From contig CAVZOY010000006.1 of NCBI GenBank assembly GCA_963777095.1, positions 1,364,001-1,428,000 of the forward strand: a stretch of 64,000 bases of DNA. The letters run 5' to 3'. Under the pieces are notes generated by a model. It saw only the letters and a list, made by a program, of their open reading frames with translations. It had not been told where the DNA came from and did not search any database. Position 1 is the first letter of the stretch; every line of letters begins with the position of its first letter. A program made the translations under genes and the position numbers. This stretch comes from CAVZOY01 sp963777095. GTDB taxonomy: Bacteria > Actinomycetota > Actinomycetes > Mycobacteriales > Geodermatophilaceae. This document shows, one piece after another, positions 28,840-38,299 of this stretch.

Positions 28840-29583
28840 TCACGCAGCCGGCACCAGGGCGTCGAGGATGCGGTCGGCCAGCTCGGGGCGGCAGACCACC
28901 AGGTCGGGCAGGTAGGGGTCGGGGGCGTTGTAGACCAGCGGCGACCCGTCGAGTCGGCAGGTGACCAGACCCGCCGCGCGGGCGATCGCCACCGGGGCGG
29001 CGGAGTCCCACTGGTACTGGCCGCCGGAGTGCACGTAGGCATCGACCTCGCCGCGGGCGACAGCGACGGTCTTGTAGCCCGCCGAGCCCAGCGGCACGAG
29101 GTCGGCGCCCAGGATCTCGGCGACGGCGGTGGCCTCGGCCGGCGGACGGGTGCGGCTGACCGCCACCCGCACGGCGCCGGGGGCCCGGGAGGGAAGGACC
29201 GGCGCGGGGGAGGTCAGGAGGATCTCGTCGAGCGCGGGGAGGGCGACGGCGGCCGCGTCGAGCTCGCCGGAGGACCACAGCGCCACGTGAACGGCCCAGT
29301 CGTGCCGACCCGGCTCGCCGTACTCGCGGGTCCCGTCGAGCGGGTCGACGATCCACACGCGGTCGGCGCGCAGCCGCCGCGGGTCGTCGACCGCCTCCTC
29401 GCTGAAGACGACGTCGTCCGGCCGCTGCGCGCGCAGGACCTCGGCGATCGCCCGCTGCGCCGCGGCGTCACCGGCGTCCCCGAGCGGCCGTCCGGTCAGG
29501 TCGCCGCGGTCGCGGAGCGCGAGCAGCGCCTCGCCCGCGGCGCGTGCTGCCGCTTCGGCCACCTCGACGTCGGACGGGCTCAT
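28840..29583 (-). CDS. cysQ: 3'(2'),5'-bisphosphate nucleotidase CysQ (inositol monophosphatase family)
   Basis: 247 residues from the ATG at 29583 (MSPSDVEVAEAAARAAGEAL). Hydrolyses PAP to AMP, removing the inhibitory by-product of PAPS use. Metal site: VFSEEAVDDPRRL and WIVDPLDGTREYGE (DPLDGTxE). GGQYQWDSAAPVAIARAAG is the second family motif (WDxAA). Its place upstream of cysD-cysN supports PAP rather than inositol phosphate as substrate. The promoter should lie in 29584-29764. Confidence 0.92.
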   Translation of the reverse strand: MSPSDVEVAEAAARAAGEALLALRDRGDLTGRPLGDAGDAAAQRAIAEVLRAQRPDDVVFSEEAVDDPRRLRADRVWIVDPLDGTREYGEPGRHDWAVHVALWSSGELDAAAVALPALDEILLTSPAPVLPSRAPGAVRVAVSRTRPPAEATAVAEILGADLVPLGSAGYKTVAVARGEVDAYVHSGGQYQWDSAAPVAIARAAGLVTCRLDGSPLVYNAPDPYLPDLVVCRPELADRILDALVPAA

Positions 29584-29764
29584 CGGGCGGCTCCCAGGGC
29601 AGGCGGTGCGGCGGTCGGGTGCGCGGGAAGGCATCCCGCGCGTCGTCGCGCCGGCTCCCCGTTGCCAACCACCATGCCATCGGAGGGAGCCGTGGACACG
29701 GGTCGCGGGCGCCGTCCTCCCGCTTTCGGGTGGACTTACGTCACACCTCGTTCCGCGCGGCGGC

Positions 29765-31278
29765 TCAGCCTCCGACGTCGGGATCCGGCGCTGCCGCGGC
29801 GCTCTCCGGTGGCCCGGAGCGGGGGAGCCGCACGGTGAAGACGGCGCCCTGCCCCTCCGCCGTCACGAGGTCGACGGTGCCGCCGTGCGCCGCGACGAGC
29901 GAGGCCACGATGGCCAGGCCGAGGCCGGTGCCGCCGGCCGCGCGGGTGCGCGCGGTGTCGGCCCGGTAGAAGCGCTCGAACACCCGGTCGGCGTGCTCGC
30001 GTCCCATGCCCGGTCCCTCGTCGGCCACCTGGAGCACCACGACGTCGGGGGACGCCGGGTCCTCGGCCACCGTGACGGTCACCGGAGCGGTCGCCGGGGT
30101 GTGCGTCAGGGCGTTGGACACGAGGTTGCCGACGACCTGGCGCAGCCGGGCCTCGTCCCCGAGCACCACCGGGATCTCGGTGAGCGAGTCGTCCAGGCGC
30201 AGGGTGATCCGCCGGTCGGGCTGCACCGCAGCTGCGTCGTGCACCGCGTCCCCGGCGACCTCGGCGAGGTCGACCGGCGCGATGGTGAGCGGGCGCTGCT
30301 GGTCGAGCCGGGCGAGCAGCAGCAGGTCCTCGACGAGCAGGCCCATGCGGGCGCCCTCCGCCTCGATGCGCTGCATCAACCGGCTCACCTCCGCCGGCTC
30401 GCGCACCGCGCCCTGCCGGTAGAGCTCGGCGAAGCCGCGGATCGAGGTCAGCGGCGTCCGCAACTCGTGGCTGGCGTCGGCGACGAAGCGGCGCATCCGC
30501 TCGGCCGAGCCCCGGGCGCGCTCCTCGGAGTCCTGCTGCGCCCGGAACGCGCTCTCGATGCGGGCGAGCATGCCGTTGAGCGCCGTCGAGAGGCGGCCGA
30601 CCTCGGTGCGCTCGTCACCCTCGGGCACCCGCTGCGACAGGTCTCCCGCGGCGATGGCCTTCGCCGTCCGCTCCACCTCGCCGAGCGGGCGCAGGCTGTT
30701 GCGCACCAGGACGTAGCCGATGCCGCCGAGCAGGGCCAGCACGAGGAGGCCCACGAACACCTCGATGGCCACGAGCCGGCCGATCACCTTCTCGTCGCCG
30801 GCCCGGTCGGTGCCGACCAGAGCGGTCGAGCCGTCGGGGAGCTCGGCGGCGACCATCCGCCACGTGGTGCGGCCGTCCTCGGACCGGACGGTGAAGGTCT
30901 CGAGGTCCTCCCCGGCACCGTCGCGAGGCTCGCCCCCGTCGTCGGACGCGTGCTTGGCGACGATCGCCGCGACCCGTTCGAGGTCGGGCAACCGGCCCGT
31001 CGTCGTCGACGCGGACCGGCGAACACCCGCGCCTCGTCGCCAGCGGCGACGAGGCAGCCGAGGAAGCCGGTGGAGGGATAGCCGGGCCGCCCGCTGTCGC
31101 AGAACTCGGCCGCCCGCCGAGGATCGCTGACGACGGCCGCGGCGGTGGCCCGCAGTTCGTCGTCCTCCTGCTCGGTGATGAACCCGTGCAGCAGCGACGT
31201 GGCGGCGAAGCCGGTCGCCGCCAGCGCCGCCGCGAGGAGCGCGACCAGCAGGGCCACGAGGGTGATCCGCAGCGGCAC
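29765..31278 (-). CDS. Two-component sensor histidine kinase (frameshifted near 31000)
   Basis: About 500 residues. N-terminal membrane helix LRITLVALLVALLAAALAAT, an extracytoplasmic sensor region, a second helix (RLVAIEVFVGLLVLALLGGI), HAMP, HisKA (FVADASHELRTPLTSIRGFA, phospho-His in SHELRTP), then HATPase boxes NLVSNALTHTP, DEGPGMGREHADRVFERFYR and GTGLGLAIVASLVAAHGG. Indels near 31000-31020 split the sensor domain. The start is uncertain: a GTG at 31278 gives the first helix directly; a GTG near 31328 with one more indel is possible. Downstream of, and same strand as, the response regulator, its partner. Confidence 0.88.
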
Positions 31279-31299
31279 CCGCTGGCTGCGGGCCGCTGC

Positions 31300-31376
31300 G
31301 AGGAGCGGAGCGGCGAGCTCACGTTGTCATGGCTCGCTCCCGCGGGGCGCTCCGCTCCTCGCTCGCAGAGCTCGCT
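31300..31376. repeat. Paired inverted repeats between response regulator and kinase genes
   Basis: GAGGAGCGGAGCG (31300-31312) is the inverse of CGCTCCGCTCCTC (31348-31360), and GCGAGCTC (31313-31320) is the inverse of GAGCTCGC (31368-31375). The order A-B-A'-B' means only one pair can fold at a time. It could attenuate kinase expression or be a dispersed intergenic repeat. Confidence 0.55.
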
Positions 31377-31399
31377 GCGATGCTCACGCCCCTGTCCGC

Positions 31400-32173
31400 T
31401 CACGTTCCGCGCGGCAGACGCAGCGTGTAGCCCACGCCGCGGATCGTGTGCAGGAGCCGCGGCTCGGTCGTGTCCACCTTGCGCCGCAGGTAGGAGATGT
31501 AGGACTCGACGACGTTGGCGTCGCCGTTGAAGTCGTAGTTCCAGACGTGGTCGAGGATCTGCGCCTTCGACAGCACCCGCCCGGCGTTGGCCATGAGGTA
31601 GCGCAGCAGCTTGAACTCGGTCGGCGACAGGCTGATCAGCTCACCGGCCTTGATCACCTCGTGGCTCTCCTCGTCGAGCTCGATGTCGGCGAAGGTGAGC
31701 CGCGGCGACTCGGCCGCCTGCTGCGCGCCGGTGGTCCGTCGCAGCACGGCCCGGATGCGGGCCAGCACCTCGTCGAGGCTGAACGGCTTGGTCACGTAGT
31801 CGTCGCCGCCGAGCGTGAGTCCCGAGACCTTGTCCTCCGCCGCGTCGCGCGCGGTGAGGAAGACGACCGGCGTCCGCCGGCCGGCCTGGCGCATCCGGCG
31901 GACGACCGCGAAGCCGTCGAGCCCCGGCATCATCACGTCGAGGACGAGCAGGTCGGGGCGGTAGCTCTCGGCGAGCGCGAGGGCCTGCTGGCCGTCGGCC
32001 GCGGTCTCCACCTCGAATCCGGCGTAGCGCAGGCTGGCCGAGAGCAGCTCGCGGATGTTCGGCTCGTCGTCCACCACCAGGAGACGCGCCTCGGGGGTGG
32101 TCCCGCGCGGAGGCCGGCCGGGGCGGGGGCTGCCGGACACGGGTCCTCCGAAGGGTGCGGGTGCCGTTCTCAT
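31400..32173 (-). CDS. OmpR/PhoP-type response regulator
   Basis: 257 residues, ATG at 32173. Receiver: LLVVDDEPNIRELLSASLRY (acidic pocket), LLVLDVMMPGLDGFAVVRRM (phospho-Asp in LDVMMP) and DDYVTKPFSLDEVLARIRAV (Lys of VTKPF). Winged helix: SPTEFKLLRYLMANAGRVLS and VVESYISYLRRKVDTTEPRL. Very like mycobacterial PhoP/TcrX. A non-conserved N-terminal extension of about 28 residues (RTAPAPFGGPVSGSPRPG) precedes the receiver. Pairs with the kinase 121 bp downstream. Possible link to the phosphate genes in the window is only suggestive. Confidence 0.92.
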   Translation of the reverse strand: MRTAPAPFGGPVSGSPRPGRPPRGTTPEARLLVVDDEPNIRELLSASLRYAGFEVETAADGQQALALAESYRPDLLVLDVMMPGLDGFAVVRRMRQAGRRTPVVFLTARDAAEDKVSGLTLGGDDYVTKPFSLDEVLARIRAVLRRTTGAQQAAESPRLTFADIELDEESHEVIKAGELISLSPTEFKLLRYLMANAGRVLSKAQILDHVWNYDFNGDANVVESYISYLRRKVDTTEPRLLHTIRGVGYTLRLPRGT

Positions 32174-32244
32174 GCCAGGAAGCGTCGGGGCGCCGGCTGC
32201 CGTCGCCCTGGACGCTACCTGTGAGTCCCCTGGGAAGCGCTGCC

Positions 32245-33030
32245 TCAGGAGGTCGGCGACATGGCACGGCCGCGCCGCCAGTAGCCGATCGCGTGGTGCT
32301 CCGCCCGCGTCAGCCCCCACCGGCCCCGCAGGTCGGCGCGCACCGCTCGGACGGTTGCCGATTCGGCGGCGACCCACGCGAACACCGCGCGCTCGGGCCG
32401 GTCCAGCGCGGCGACCGCGTCGACGAGCAGCGGACTCTCGCCCGGCGGGATGCCGTCGCGGTGCAGCCAGCGCAGCTCGACGCCCGCCGGAGCGACCAGG
32501 TCCTGCTCCTCGGCCGCGTCCGCCACCTCGAGCAGGGCGGTCCCGCGGGTCTCCGGCGGCGCCGCGGCGAGGATGCGGGAGACCGCCGGCAGAGCGGTCT
32601 CGTCGGCGGCGAGCAGCAGCACCGGGGCCGGGGCGAAGCCGAGCGGCCCACTCCCGGCGGCCGCGAGCAGCGCACCGGGTCGCGCGGCGGCCGCCCACGC
32701 CGCGGCCGGCCCGTCGCCGTGCAGGACGAAGTCGACGTCCACCTCACCGGTCGCCGGGTCCTGGCGGCGGGCGGTGTAGCTGCGCAGGCTCACGCCGTGG
32801 CTGCCCTGCGGCCAGACGATGCGCCCGTCCCGTGCGATGGCCGGCCAGCGCGGGGACGGGTCGTCGACCCGCGGGACCAGGAAGTTGACGGTGGGCTGCA
32901 GCGCGGCCACCGCCGCCGGGTCGCCGGTCAGCGTCACCCGCCGGACCGACGGGGTCACCTGCCCGACCGTGACGACCGTGAGGACGTCGACCGGACGCGG
33001 GCCGTCGTCGGGGAGAAGGGGCGTGCTCAT
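32245..33030 (-). CDS. Siderophore-interacting protein (ViuB/SIP-type ferric reductase)
   Basis: 261 residues from the ATG at 33030. Flavin/NAD(P)H oxidoreductase that releases iron from ferric siderophores in the cytoplasm. FAD motif SLRSYTAR, siderophore-family segments PTVNFLVPRVDDPSPRW and VDVDFVLHGDGPAAAWAAAA, then VLLLAADETALPAVSRIL and VFAWVAAESATVRAVRADLR. C-terminus AIGYWRRGRA is diagnostic for SIPs. Intact. No siderophore transport genes are adjacent. Confidence 0.93.
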   Translation of the reverse strand: MSTPLLPDDGPRPVDVLTVVTVGQVTPSVRRVTLTGDPAAVAALQPTVNFLVPRVDDPSPRWPAIARDGRIVWPQGSHGVSLRSYTARRQDPATGEVDVDFVLHGDGPAAAWAAAARPGALLAAAGSGPLGFAPAPVLLLAADETALPAVSRILAAAPPETRGTALLEVADAAEEQDLVAPAGVELRWLHRDGIPPGESPLLVDAVAALDRPERAVFAWVAAESATVRAVRADLRGRWGLTRAEHHAIGYWRRGRAMSPTS

Positions 33031-33081
33031 GTCGGGAGCGAGCATGCCCGCCGTCGATCGGCCTCCCTCCGCCAGGTGGCC

Positions 33082-33642
33082 TCAGCGACCGGAGGCGAGC
33101 ACCTCGGTGTAGGCGGCGACGGCCGTCCGGGCGGGGTCCCCGTTCCGGACGGCGCAGCGGAACGGCAGGGTCGCCGCGCCCCGCGGCAGCTGCGCAGGAA
33201 CGGCGAACGGCAGCCCGCCGCACCAGGTCAGCCAGCCGAGCAGCACGGCGCACAGCGCCGCGAGGGAGCCGAAGGTGTCGTCCTCCCCGCGGTCGGCGGC
33301 GTCGGCGGCGGTCAGGACGCCGACCCGGTAGGCGGCGCAGACCTCCGGCACGGCGAGCGACCACAGGGTCGCCAGGTCGCCCGCGCGGTCGGCCCGCACG
33401 AGCGGGGCCATCCGCTCGTCGGCGCCGCGGCTGCCCGAGAACAACGCCTGAAGCCGGAGGGCCTCGAGCGCCATGGCGAGGACGACGTCGGCGAGCGCGC
33501 GGGGCCGGGTCGCACCCGGATCGGGCAGCCGGGGCGGCACCTCCCAGCCTCCCGGGGAGCGGGGGTCGACCGTGGCCACGCGACCGCGGTCCACGCCGAC
33601 GGGTCCGGAGGTGTGCGGAGCCATGTCAGAACCCGCCGTCAT
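33082..33642 (-). CDS. Hypothetical protein
   Basis: About 186 residues from the ATG at 33642; a second ATG at 33624 is preceded by the same GGCGGGTTCTGAC leader because this 18-bp stretch is duplicated. Helical, Ala/Leu-rich middle: LADVVLAMALEALRLQALFS, then WSLAVPEVCAAYRVGVLTAA and LAALCAVLLGWLTWCGGLPF. No family recognised. It starts 1 bp after the stop of the small Cys-rich protein gene, so the two are coupled. Confidence 0.65.
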   Translation of the reverse strand: MTAGSDMAPHTSGPVGVDRGRVATVDPRSPGGWEVPPRLPDPGATRPRALADVVLAMALEALRLQALFSGSRGADERMAPLVRADRAGDLATLWSLAVPEVCAAYRVGVLTAADAADRGEDDTFGSLAALCAVLLGWLTWCGGLPFAVPAQLPRGAATLPFRCAVRNGDPARTAVAAYTEVLASGR

Positions 33643-33643
33643 G

Positions 33644-33826
33644 TCAGAACCCGCCCAGGCCGAGGGCGGCCAGACCGCACGGCCGACAGAGCAGCGGTCG
33701 TCCTGGTAACAGGCTCTCCGGCTCGTACCGCACGACCTCGGTGCAGCCGGCGCACTCGCCGAGGGCGTCGCCGCCGGCCCCCCAGCTCGCAGAGACGGAG
33801 ATGAGGGGGAGTTCGGGCGTGCGCAC
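33644..33826 (-). CDS. Small Cys-motif (zinc-ribbon-like) protein
   Basis: 60 residues from a GTG at 33826 with GGAGACAG upstream: MRTPELPLISVSASWGAGGD, then ECAGCTEVV and LLCRPCGLAALGLGGF. Two CxxC pairs (CAGC and CRPC) about 23 residues apart suggest a zinc ribbon. Followed without gap by the hypothetical gene at 33642. Longer in-frame starts exist up to 34057 but add low-complexity sequence. Confidence 0.6.
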   Translation of the reverse strand: MRTPELPLISVSASWGAGGDALGECAGCTEVVRYEPESLLPGRPLLCRPCGLAALGLGGF

Positions 33827-34260
33827 GGAACTGTCTCCGATTTCTGGAGCGGGAGTGGACGTGCGCCCATCGACCGCGCCTGCCCGGGGCTTGAACCGGG
33901 ATCCCTCGTCCGAGGTCACCCGGGGAGCGGCGCCGGTGGCCGGCCCGCCGAGCGGGCCGACCCGGCCGACCCCGGGGGAATGAGGGCGACCGGGCCGGCG
34001 CTCGCGGACGACGGTCCACTCACTCTCCGTGGTCGGCAGATCGCATGTGACCTGCACCGACGGGTGGAGTGGTCGTCGTCACCGGCGACGCTACGTGATC
34101 GGTCGCCGTTGGACATTGCTCCTGCGAGTGAGATCCGGATTCCGATCGGGTGATGCCTGCCTAGGCCCTCCGCGATGTGTGCCCACGGGCGTGCGGGGGC
34201 AGGGCAGGACGGAGTGCGGCCCGACGGGCTGGGCGCACCGGGACGAGGGGAGGTCGGGTC
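33827..34260. other. 434-bp divergent intergenic region
   Basis: Between the leftward Cys-motif gene and the rightward DUF2945 gene. I see no supportable gene. A tRNA-T-arm-like string (CGGTTCAAGCC on the minus strand, about 33888-33899) is present without the rest of a tRNA. Promoters for both flanking genes should be here. Confidence 0.5.
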
Positions 34261-34470
34261 ATGGCCGACGACGTGAAGAAGGGTGACCACGTCACCTGGA
34301 AGAGCCACGGCGGCGAGGCCGAGGGCACGGTCGAACGGAAGATCACGTCCGACACCGAGGCCGCCGGCCGGACGGTGAAGGCGAGCAAGGACGACCCGCA
34401 GTACGAGGTCGTCAGCGAGAAGAGCGGCGGCCACGCCGTGCACAAGCCCAGCGCCCTGCACAAGGACTGA
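34261..34470 (+). CDS. DUF2945 / HVA1-family small protein
   Basis: 69 residues: MADDVKKGDHVTWKSHGGEA, a Tudor-like HVA1 (hypervirulence-associated) domain, with GTVERKITSDTEAAGRTVKA and YEVVSEKSGGHAVHKPSALH. The family is widespread in actinobacteria, often near stress genes; function unknown. ATG with GAGGGGAGG upstream. The DUF2795 gene follows after 38 bp, probably one transcript. Confidence 0.88.
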   Translation: MADDVKKGDHVTWKSHGGEAEGTVERKITSDTEAAGRTVKASKDDPQYEVVSEKSGGHAVHKPSALHKD

Positions 34471-34508
34471 GCAGGCCGAGCCCTGCCAGCGACAACCAGG
34501 AGGCAGTC

Positions 34509-34940
34509 ATGACGGAGGCCGAAGGCCAGTTCGCCGGTGCGTCCGAGCGGGGCACCAAGCACAGTCCGCGCGTCGACGACGAGCTCGAGCACGAGATGCA
34601 GGGAATGCTGCGTGGCGAGCGCGCCAACCGCGCCCAGGACTGGCGCGAGGTCGAGCCGCAGGCCGACGGTGACCCCGACATCGACCGGGCGCCGGACGGC
34701 GCGCTGGTCGGCGGCACCCCGGTCGGGATGGACGCCGACGCCGTGACGGCGCGCGCCGAGCTGGCCCGCTGGCTGGACCGCGCCGACTTCCCGAGCACCG
34801 GACCACTGCTGGTCGAGGCGGCGCGCGACCACCGGGCGCCGGACGCGGTCGTCGCGGAGCTCGGGCGGTTGCCCGAGGGCGAGACCTACGAGCGGGTCGG
34901 TGACGTCGTCCGCGCTCTGGGCTACCCGACCGAGACCTGA
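34509..34940 (+). CDS. DUF2795-domain protein
   Basis: 143 residues, ATG with AGGAGG. The N-terminal half is charged and probably disordered (HSPRVDDELEHEMQGMLRGE). The C-terminal DUF2795 module is ARAELARWLDRADFPSTGPL with APDAVVAELGRLPEGETYER and GDVVRALGY. Function of the family unknown. Often found with DUF2945 proteins, as here. Confidence 0.85.
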   Translation: MTEAEGQFAGASERGTKHSPRVDDELEHEMQGMLRGERANRAQDWREVEPQADGDPDIDRAPDGALVGGTPVGMDADAVTARAELARWLDRADFPSTGPLLVEAARDHRAPDAVVAELGRLPEGETYERVGDVVRALGYPTET

Positions 34941-35006
34941 TCACAGCTCCGCTGGGGAACCGGACGCCTGCGGCGCGTCCACCTGCCGACGGAGGGCGCC
35001 GGCGGC

Positions 35007-35850
35007 TCAGCTGCCGGTGCTCTCCTCGGCCTCCTCCTGCGCGATCTCCTCGGCGCCGCGCCGGCGGAAGAGCTTCGAGCCGGGGAACCCCTTCACGACC
35101 TGGCGCAGGTCCTGCACCGTGTCGAGCAGATCGTGCACGTCGGTGCCCACGCCACCCAGGCCCTCCAGCACCGGGAGGATGTCCTCGTCGAGATGGACGA
35201 CCAGCTGGGGCAGTCGGTCGACGAGCGTCACCAGCGCCTCGATCTCGTGCGGGTCCATCGTCTCGGCCAGCCGCCGGACGGACGGCGCGAGCCGGCGCAG
35301 CGGCTCCTCGTAGTCGGCCATCAGCGGGCTGAGCCGGCCGACCAGCTGCTCGGCGGTGGTGAGCGTCGCGTCGGCGCGGCCGGTCGTGTCGCTGACCGCG
35401 GTGATCGCGGCGTCGGCCTTCTGCTGGGTGTCGCTGACGGCGCTGATGGCGGCGTCGGCCTTCTGCTGGGTGTCGCTGACGGCGCTGATGGCGGCGTCGG
35501 CCTTCTGCTGGGTGTCGCTGACGGCGCTGATGGCGGCGTCGGCCTTGCGCTGGGTGTCGCTGACCGCGCTGATGGCGACGTCGGCCCGCTCCTGGACGGC
35601 GGCGACTCCGTCGATGACCTCGTCGGCCCGGCGCCTGGTGTCCTGGACCGCGTCCAGAGTCTCGTCGAGCCGACCCACGAGTCCGTCGACGCGCTCCACG
35701 ATGCCGTCGACCCGGTCGAGCAGTCCCTCCATCCGTCCTACGACGGCGGCCACCCGCGGCACCAGTGCCAGCGCGTCAGAGACACCGTCGCGCAGGCCCT
35801 CGACCGCAGCGATGAGGTCGGAGGGGCCTGGGCACCGAGGGCAGCTTCAC
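35007..35850 (-). CDS. Tandem-repeat coiled-coil protein (one frameshift)
   Basis: About 280 residues. The clean part begins at PRVAAVVGRMEGLLDRVDGI; deleting one C near 35830 extends it to a GTG at 35850 (MKLPSVPRPSDLIAAVEGLR). Residues about 85-165 are tandem 14-mers of the type AISAVSDTQQKADA, two heptads each, giving a long regular coiled coil. The C-terminal part (LSPLMADYEEPLRRLAPSVR, LVTLVDRLPQLVVHLDEDIL, VHDLLDTVQDLRQVVKGFPG) resembles actinobacterial DUF-type proteins with similar helical bundles. Ends in acidic EEIAQEEAEESTGS. No membrane segment. Function unknown; structural. Confidence 0.75.
35404..35588. repeat. 42-bp tandem coding repeats
   Basis: Three identical or near-identical 42-bp units plus diverged flanking units, each encoding AISAVSDTQ(Q/R)KADA. 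The common unit contains ggccttctgctgggtgtcgc. Near-identity at DNA level means recent unit duplication, so length may vary between strains. Confidence 0.85.
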
Positions 35851-36068
35851 CTGGCGGACGGTACGCAGCGTGGCCTGACCTCGCCGCTCGGCCGCCCGTC
35901 CGGGCGACCGGCCTCCGGAGCCCGGACGAACCGTTCCAGCGCTGCCGCGAGCCTGCGCGATCTTCGCCCCTCCGCCCGTATCGTGGGGCGGTCACGCGGT
36001 GTGCACGACCGATGTCGGATACGCCGCACGGGGGACGGCCGACGGCGCTGCGCGCGGGCGCAGGACCG

Positions 36069-38202
36069 ATGAACGAGAAGGTGTCGCGAAGCGTGGGGGA
36101 TCTGGGGCGGGACGGCGGCGACGACCGCAGCGCGCCCGGCCGCGCCCGCCGGTCGGCCGATCGACCCGGACCGTCCCCGTTGACCGTGGAGCAGCTCCTG
36201 GCCCGCCAGGGCGTCGACACCGGTCGCCGGCGCGCGGCCCGCCGTGGCGAGGTCGATCGTCCGGAGCCGGGTCGCTCCACCCCCGGAGCAGGCGGACCCC
36301 CGCGCGCGGGATCGTCGGCACCCGGACTGCGTCGTCCGACCGCGTCCCCGCGGCCGGCGGACGTGCGCGACGGCATGCCACCCGTTCCCGGTGCCGCACC
36401 CGCGGGTCCGGCGCCGGCCGCTCAGCCGGCCGCCCCCGCGCGTCTCGCCGGTCTCCCGCCGGTCCCGGCCGGAGTCCGGGCGGCAGGCGCGACCGCGCTG
36501 CCCTCGGCCCCGCCCGCAGCGCACCCGTCGACCCCCCTCCCGGCCCGTCGCGAGCCGGCGGCGCACCCCTCGCTCCCGCTGACCGACCTGCCGTACGGCC
36601 CGGTCGGCCCCATCCGCAGGACCGGTCCGGTGCCGCCGCTGCCGGGGACGACCCCGCCGCCGCGCAGCACGAAGCGCCAGCGCCCGCCGAAGCCGGAGCG
36701 CAGCCCCGCCCGACGCCGGCTGGTGCGCGCGATCATCGCGCTCGCCGTGGTGGTCGGCGTCGTGGCCCTCTACAACCTCGGCCTCTACTTCTACGTCGAC
36801 CGCAGCATCGGCCGGGTCGACGCCCTGGCCACCGACGGCCCCGAGGTCATCGCTCCCGACCTGCAGGACGCGGCGGAGACCTACCTGGTCGTGGGCACCG
36901 GTGTGCCCGGGCAGCAGGGGGCCCGGTCGGTCACCACCCTCCTCGCGACCGTGTCGGACGACAGCGAGCGCGCCGTCCTGCTGAGCCTGCCGCCGACGGC
37001 GATGGTCGACACCCCGCAGTGCCGCACCTCGGAGGGGGGGCTGCGGGAACCCCGTACCGAGGCGCTCGCCGGCGCGCTGCTGCGCGGCGGGCCTTCGTGC
37101 ATGGTGCGCGTCGTCCAACAGCTCTCGGGAATGCAGATCGACCACTACCTGGCGCTCGACCTGGGCCGGCTGCCGGCCATGGTCGAGGCGCTGGGCGACG
37201 TCCCGGTGTGCGTGCCGAGCACCCTCGCGGCCGCCACGGCCGCCCAGCCGCTGCCCCTGGGGAAGTCGACGCTGTCCTCCGACCAGGTCGCCGGCTGGCT
37301 GCGGCCGGGGGAGCAGGCGAACGACTACACGGGGGCGATGGTCAGCCAGCGCACCCAGTTGCTGCTCACCTCGACCCTCCGCGCGGCGCTCACCGCCGGC
37401 ACGATGACCGACCCGGTCACGCTGACCCGCTTCCTGTCCCGGGCCTCCGACGCGCTGACGGTGGACAGCAAGACCACCCTCGGCGACCTGCGCCAGCTGG
37501 CGTCGTCCCTGGGTGACCTCTCCGGCTCGGCGGTGCAGCGTGCGGAGCTTCCGTCGACCGCCCGCAACTACGTGCCGGCGGGCTCGGAGACGCCCTACGT
37601 GCTGGTCGACGCCGCGGGCACGGGTTCGCTGTTCGAGACCGTCATCCGGGACACCCGCGTGCCGAGCGACGTGCTCACGATCCAGGCGCAGGAGGAGGCC
37701 GCCGCGGTCGCAGCGCTGCAGGCCGCCGACACCGCCGGCTCCGAAGCCGCTCCGGACGACGCGGCGCCGGCGGAGGCCCCCACCGATCCGGATGCGCTCA
37801 CCGTCGCGCCGTCCGACGTCACCCTGGACGTCCTCAACGCGACGACGACCGCCGGACTGGCCAAGGACGTGGGCGATCAGCTGGAGGCGCAGGGCTTCAC
37901 GGTCCCCCAGGTCGGCAACGACTCCGCCACCGTCGACCACCTCGGTCGTCCGGCACGGCCCGGACTCGATCGACCAGGCCCGTACGGTCGCCGCCGCCAT
38001 CCCGGGCGCCCGGCTCAAGCTGAGCGAGGCCGCGGGACAGGACGGCGTGCAGCTCGTCATCGGTCCGAACTTCACCGAGGTGGCGACGGTCGACCTGCCG
38101 GCCGCTGCTCCGGCCGAACCCGCCGCTACCGGCGGTGAGCAGCCGGCGCCGTCCGCCGCAGCTGCCGCTGAACCGGCTCCTACCCCCGTCTCCTGCGGCT
38201 GA
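36069..38202 (+). CDS. LytR-CpsA-Psr (LCP) family protein with LytR_C domain (one frameshift)
   Basis: About 711 residues. A long Pro/Ala/Arg-rich cytoplasmic region (LTVEQLLARQGVDTGRRRAA, then PPLPGTTPPPRSTKRQRPP) precedes one membrane helix (RAIIALAVVVGVVALYNLGL). The LCP domain follows (SVTTLLATVSDDSERAVLLS; IDHYLALDLGRLPAMVEALG; VPVCVPSTL), then LytR_C (VTLDVLNATTTAGLAKDVGD). LCP enzymes attach glycopolymers to the wall. The normal SIPRD motif reads SLPPT and the downstream Arg cluster is poorly preserved, so catalysis is doubtful. An extra G near 37941 breaks the C-terminal domain. Start at ATG 36069 (AGGA upstream); ATG 36012 is the alternative. Confidence 0.82.
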
Positions 38203-38228
38203 GCGGCGCGGCGGCCACCACGGCGGGA

Positions 38229-38244
38229 TCGAACGCATGTTCGA
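38229..38244. promoter_or_regulatory. LexA/SOS-box sequence between convergent genes
   Basis: TCGAAC-GCAT-GTTCGA, a perfect inverted repeat that matches the actinobacterial SOS-box core CGAAC(N4)GTTCG (established consensus). It lies between the 3' ends of the LCP gene and pstB, not upstream of an evident gene. Confidence 0.6.
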
Positions 38245-38299
38245 ACAGTAGCCCGAACAGCCCGGCGGGACAACGCCCGCGCGGCGCGTCCCGGACGGA

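Noticed and set aside
33841..33930. Possible tRNA on the minus strand (CGGTTCAAGCC T-arm-like string)
   Set aside because: The T-arm stem does not pair with a 7-base loop, and no D-arm, anticodon arm or acceptor stem is found at the right distance.
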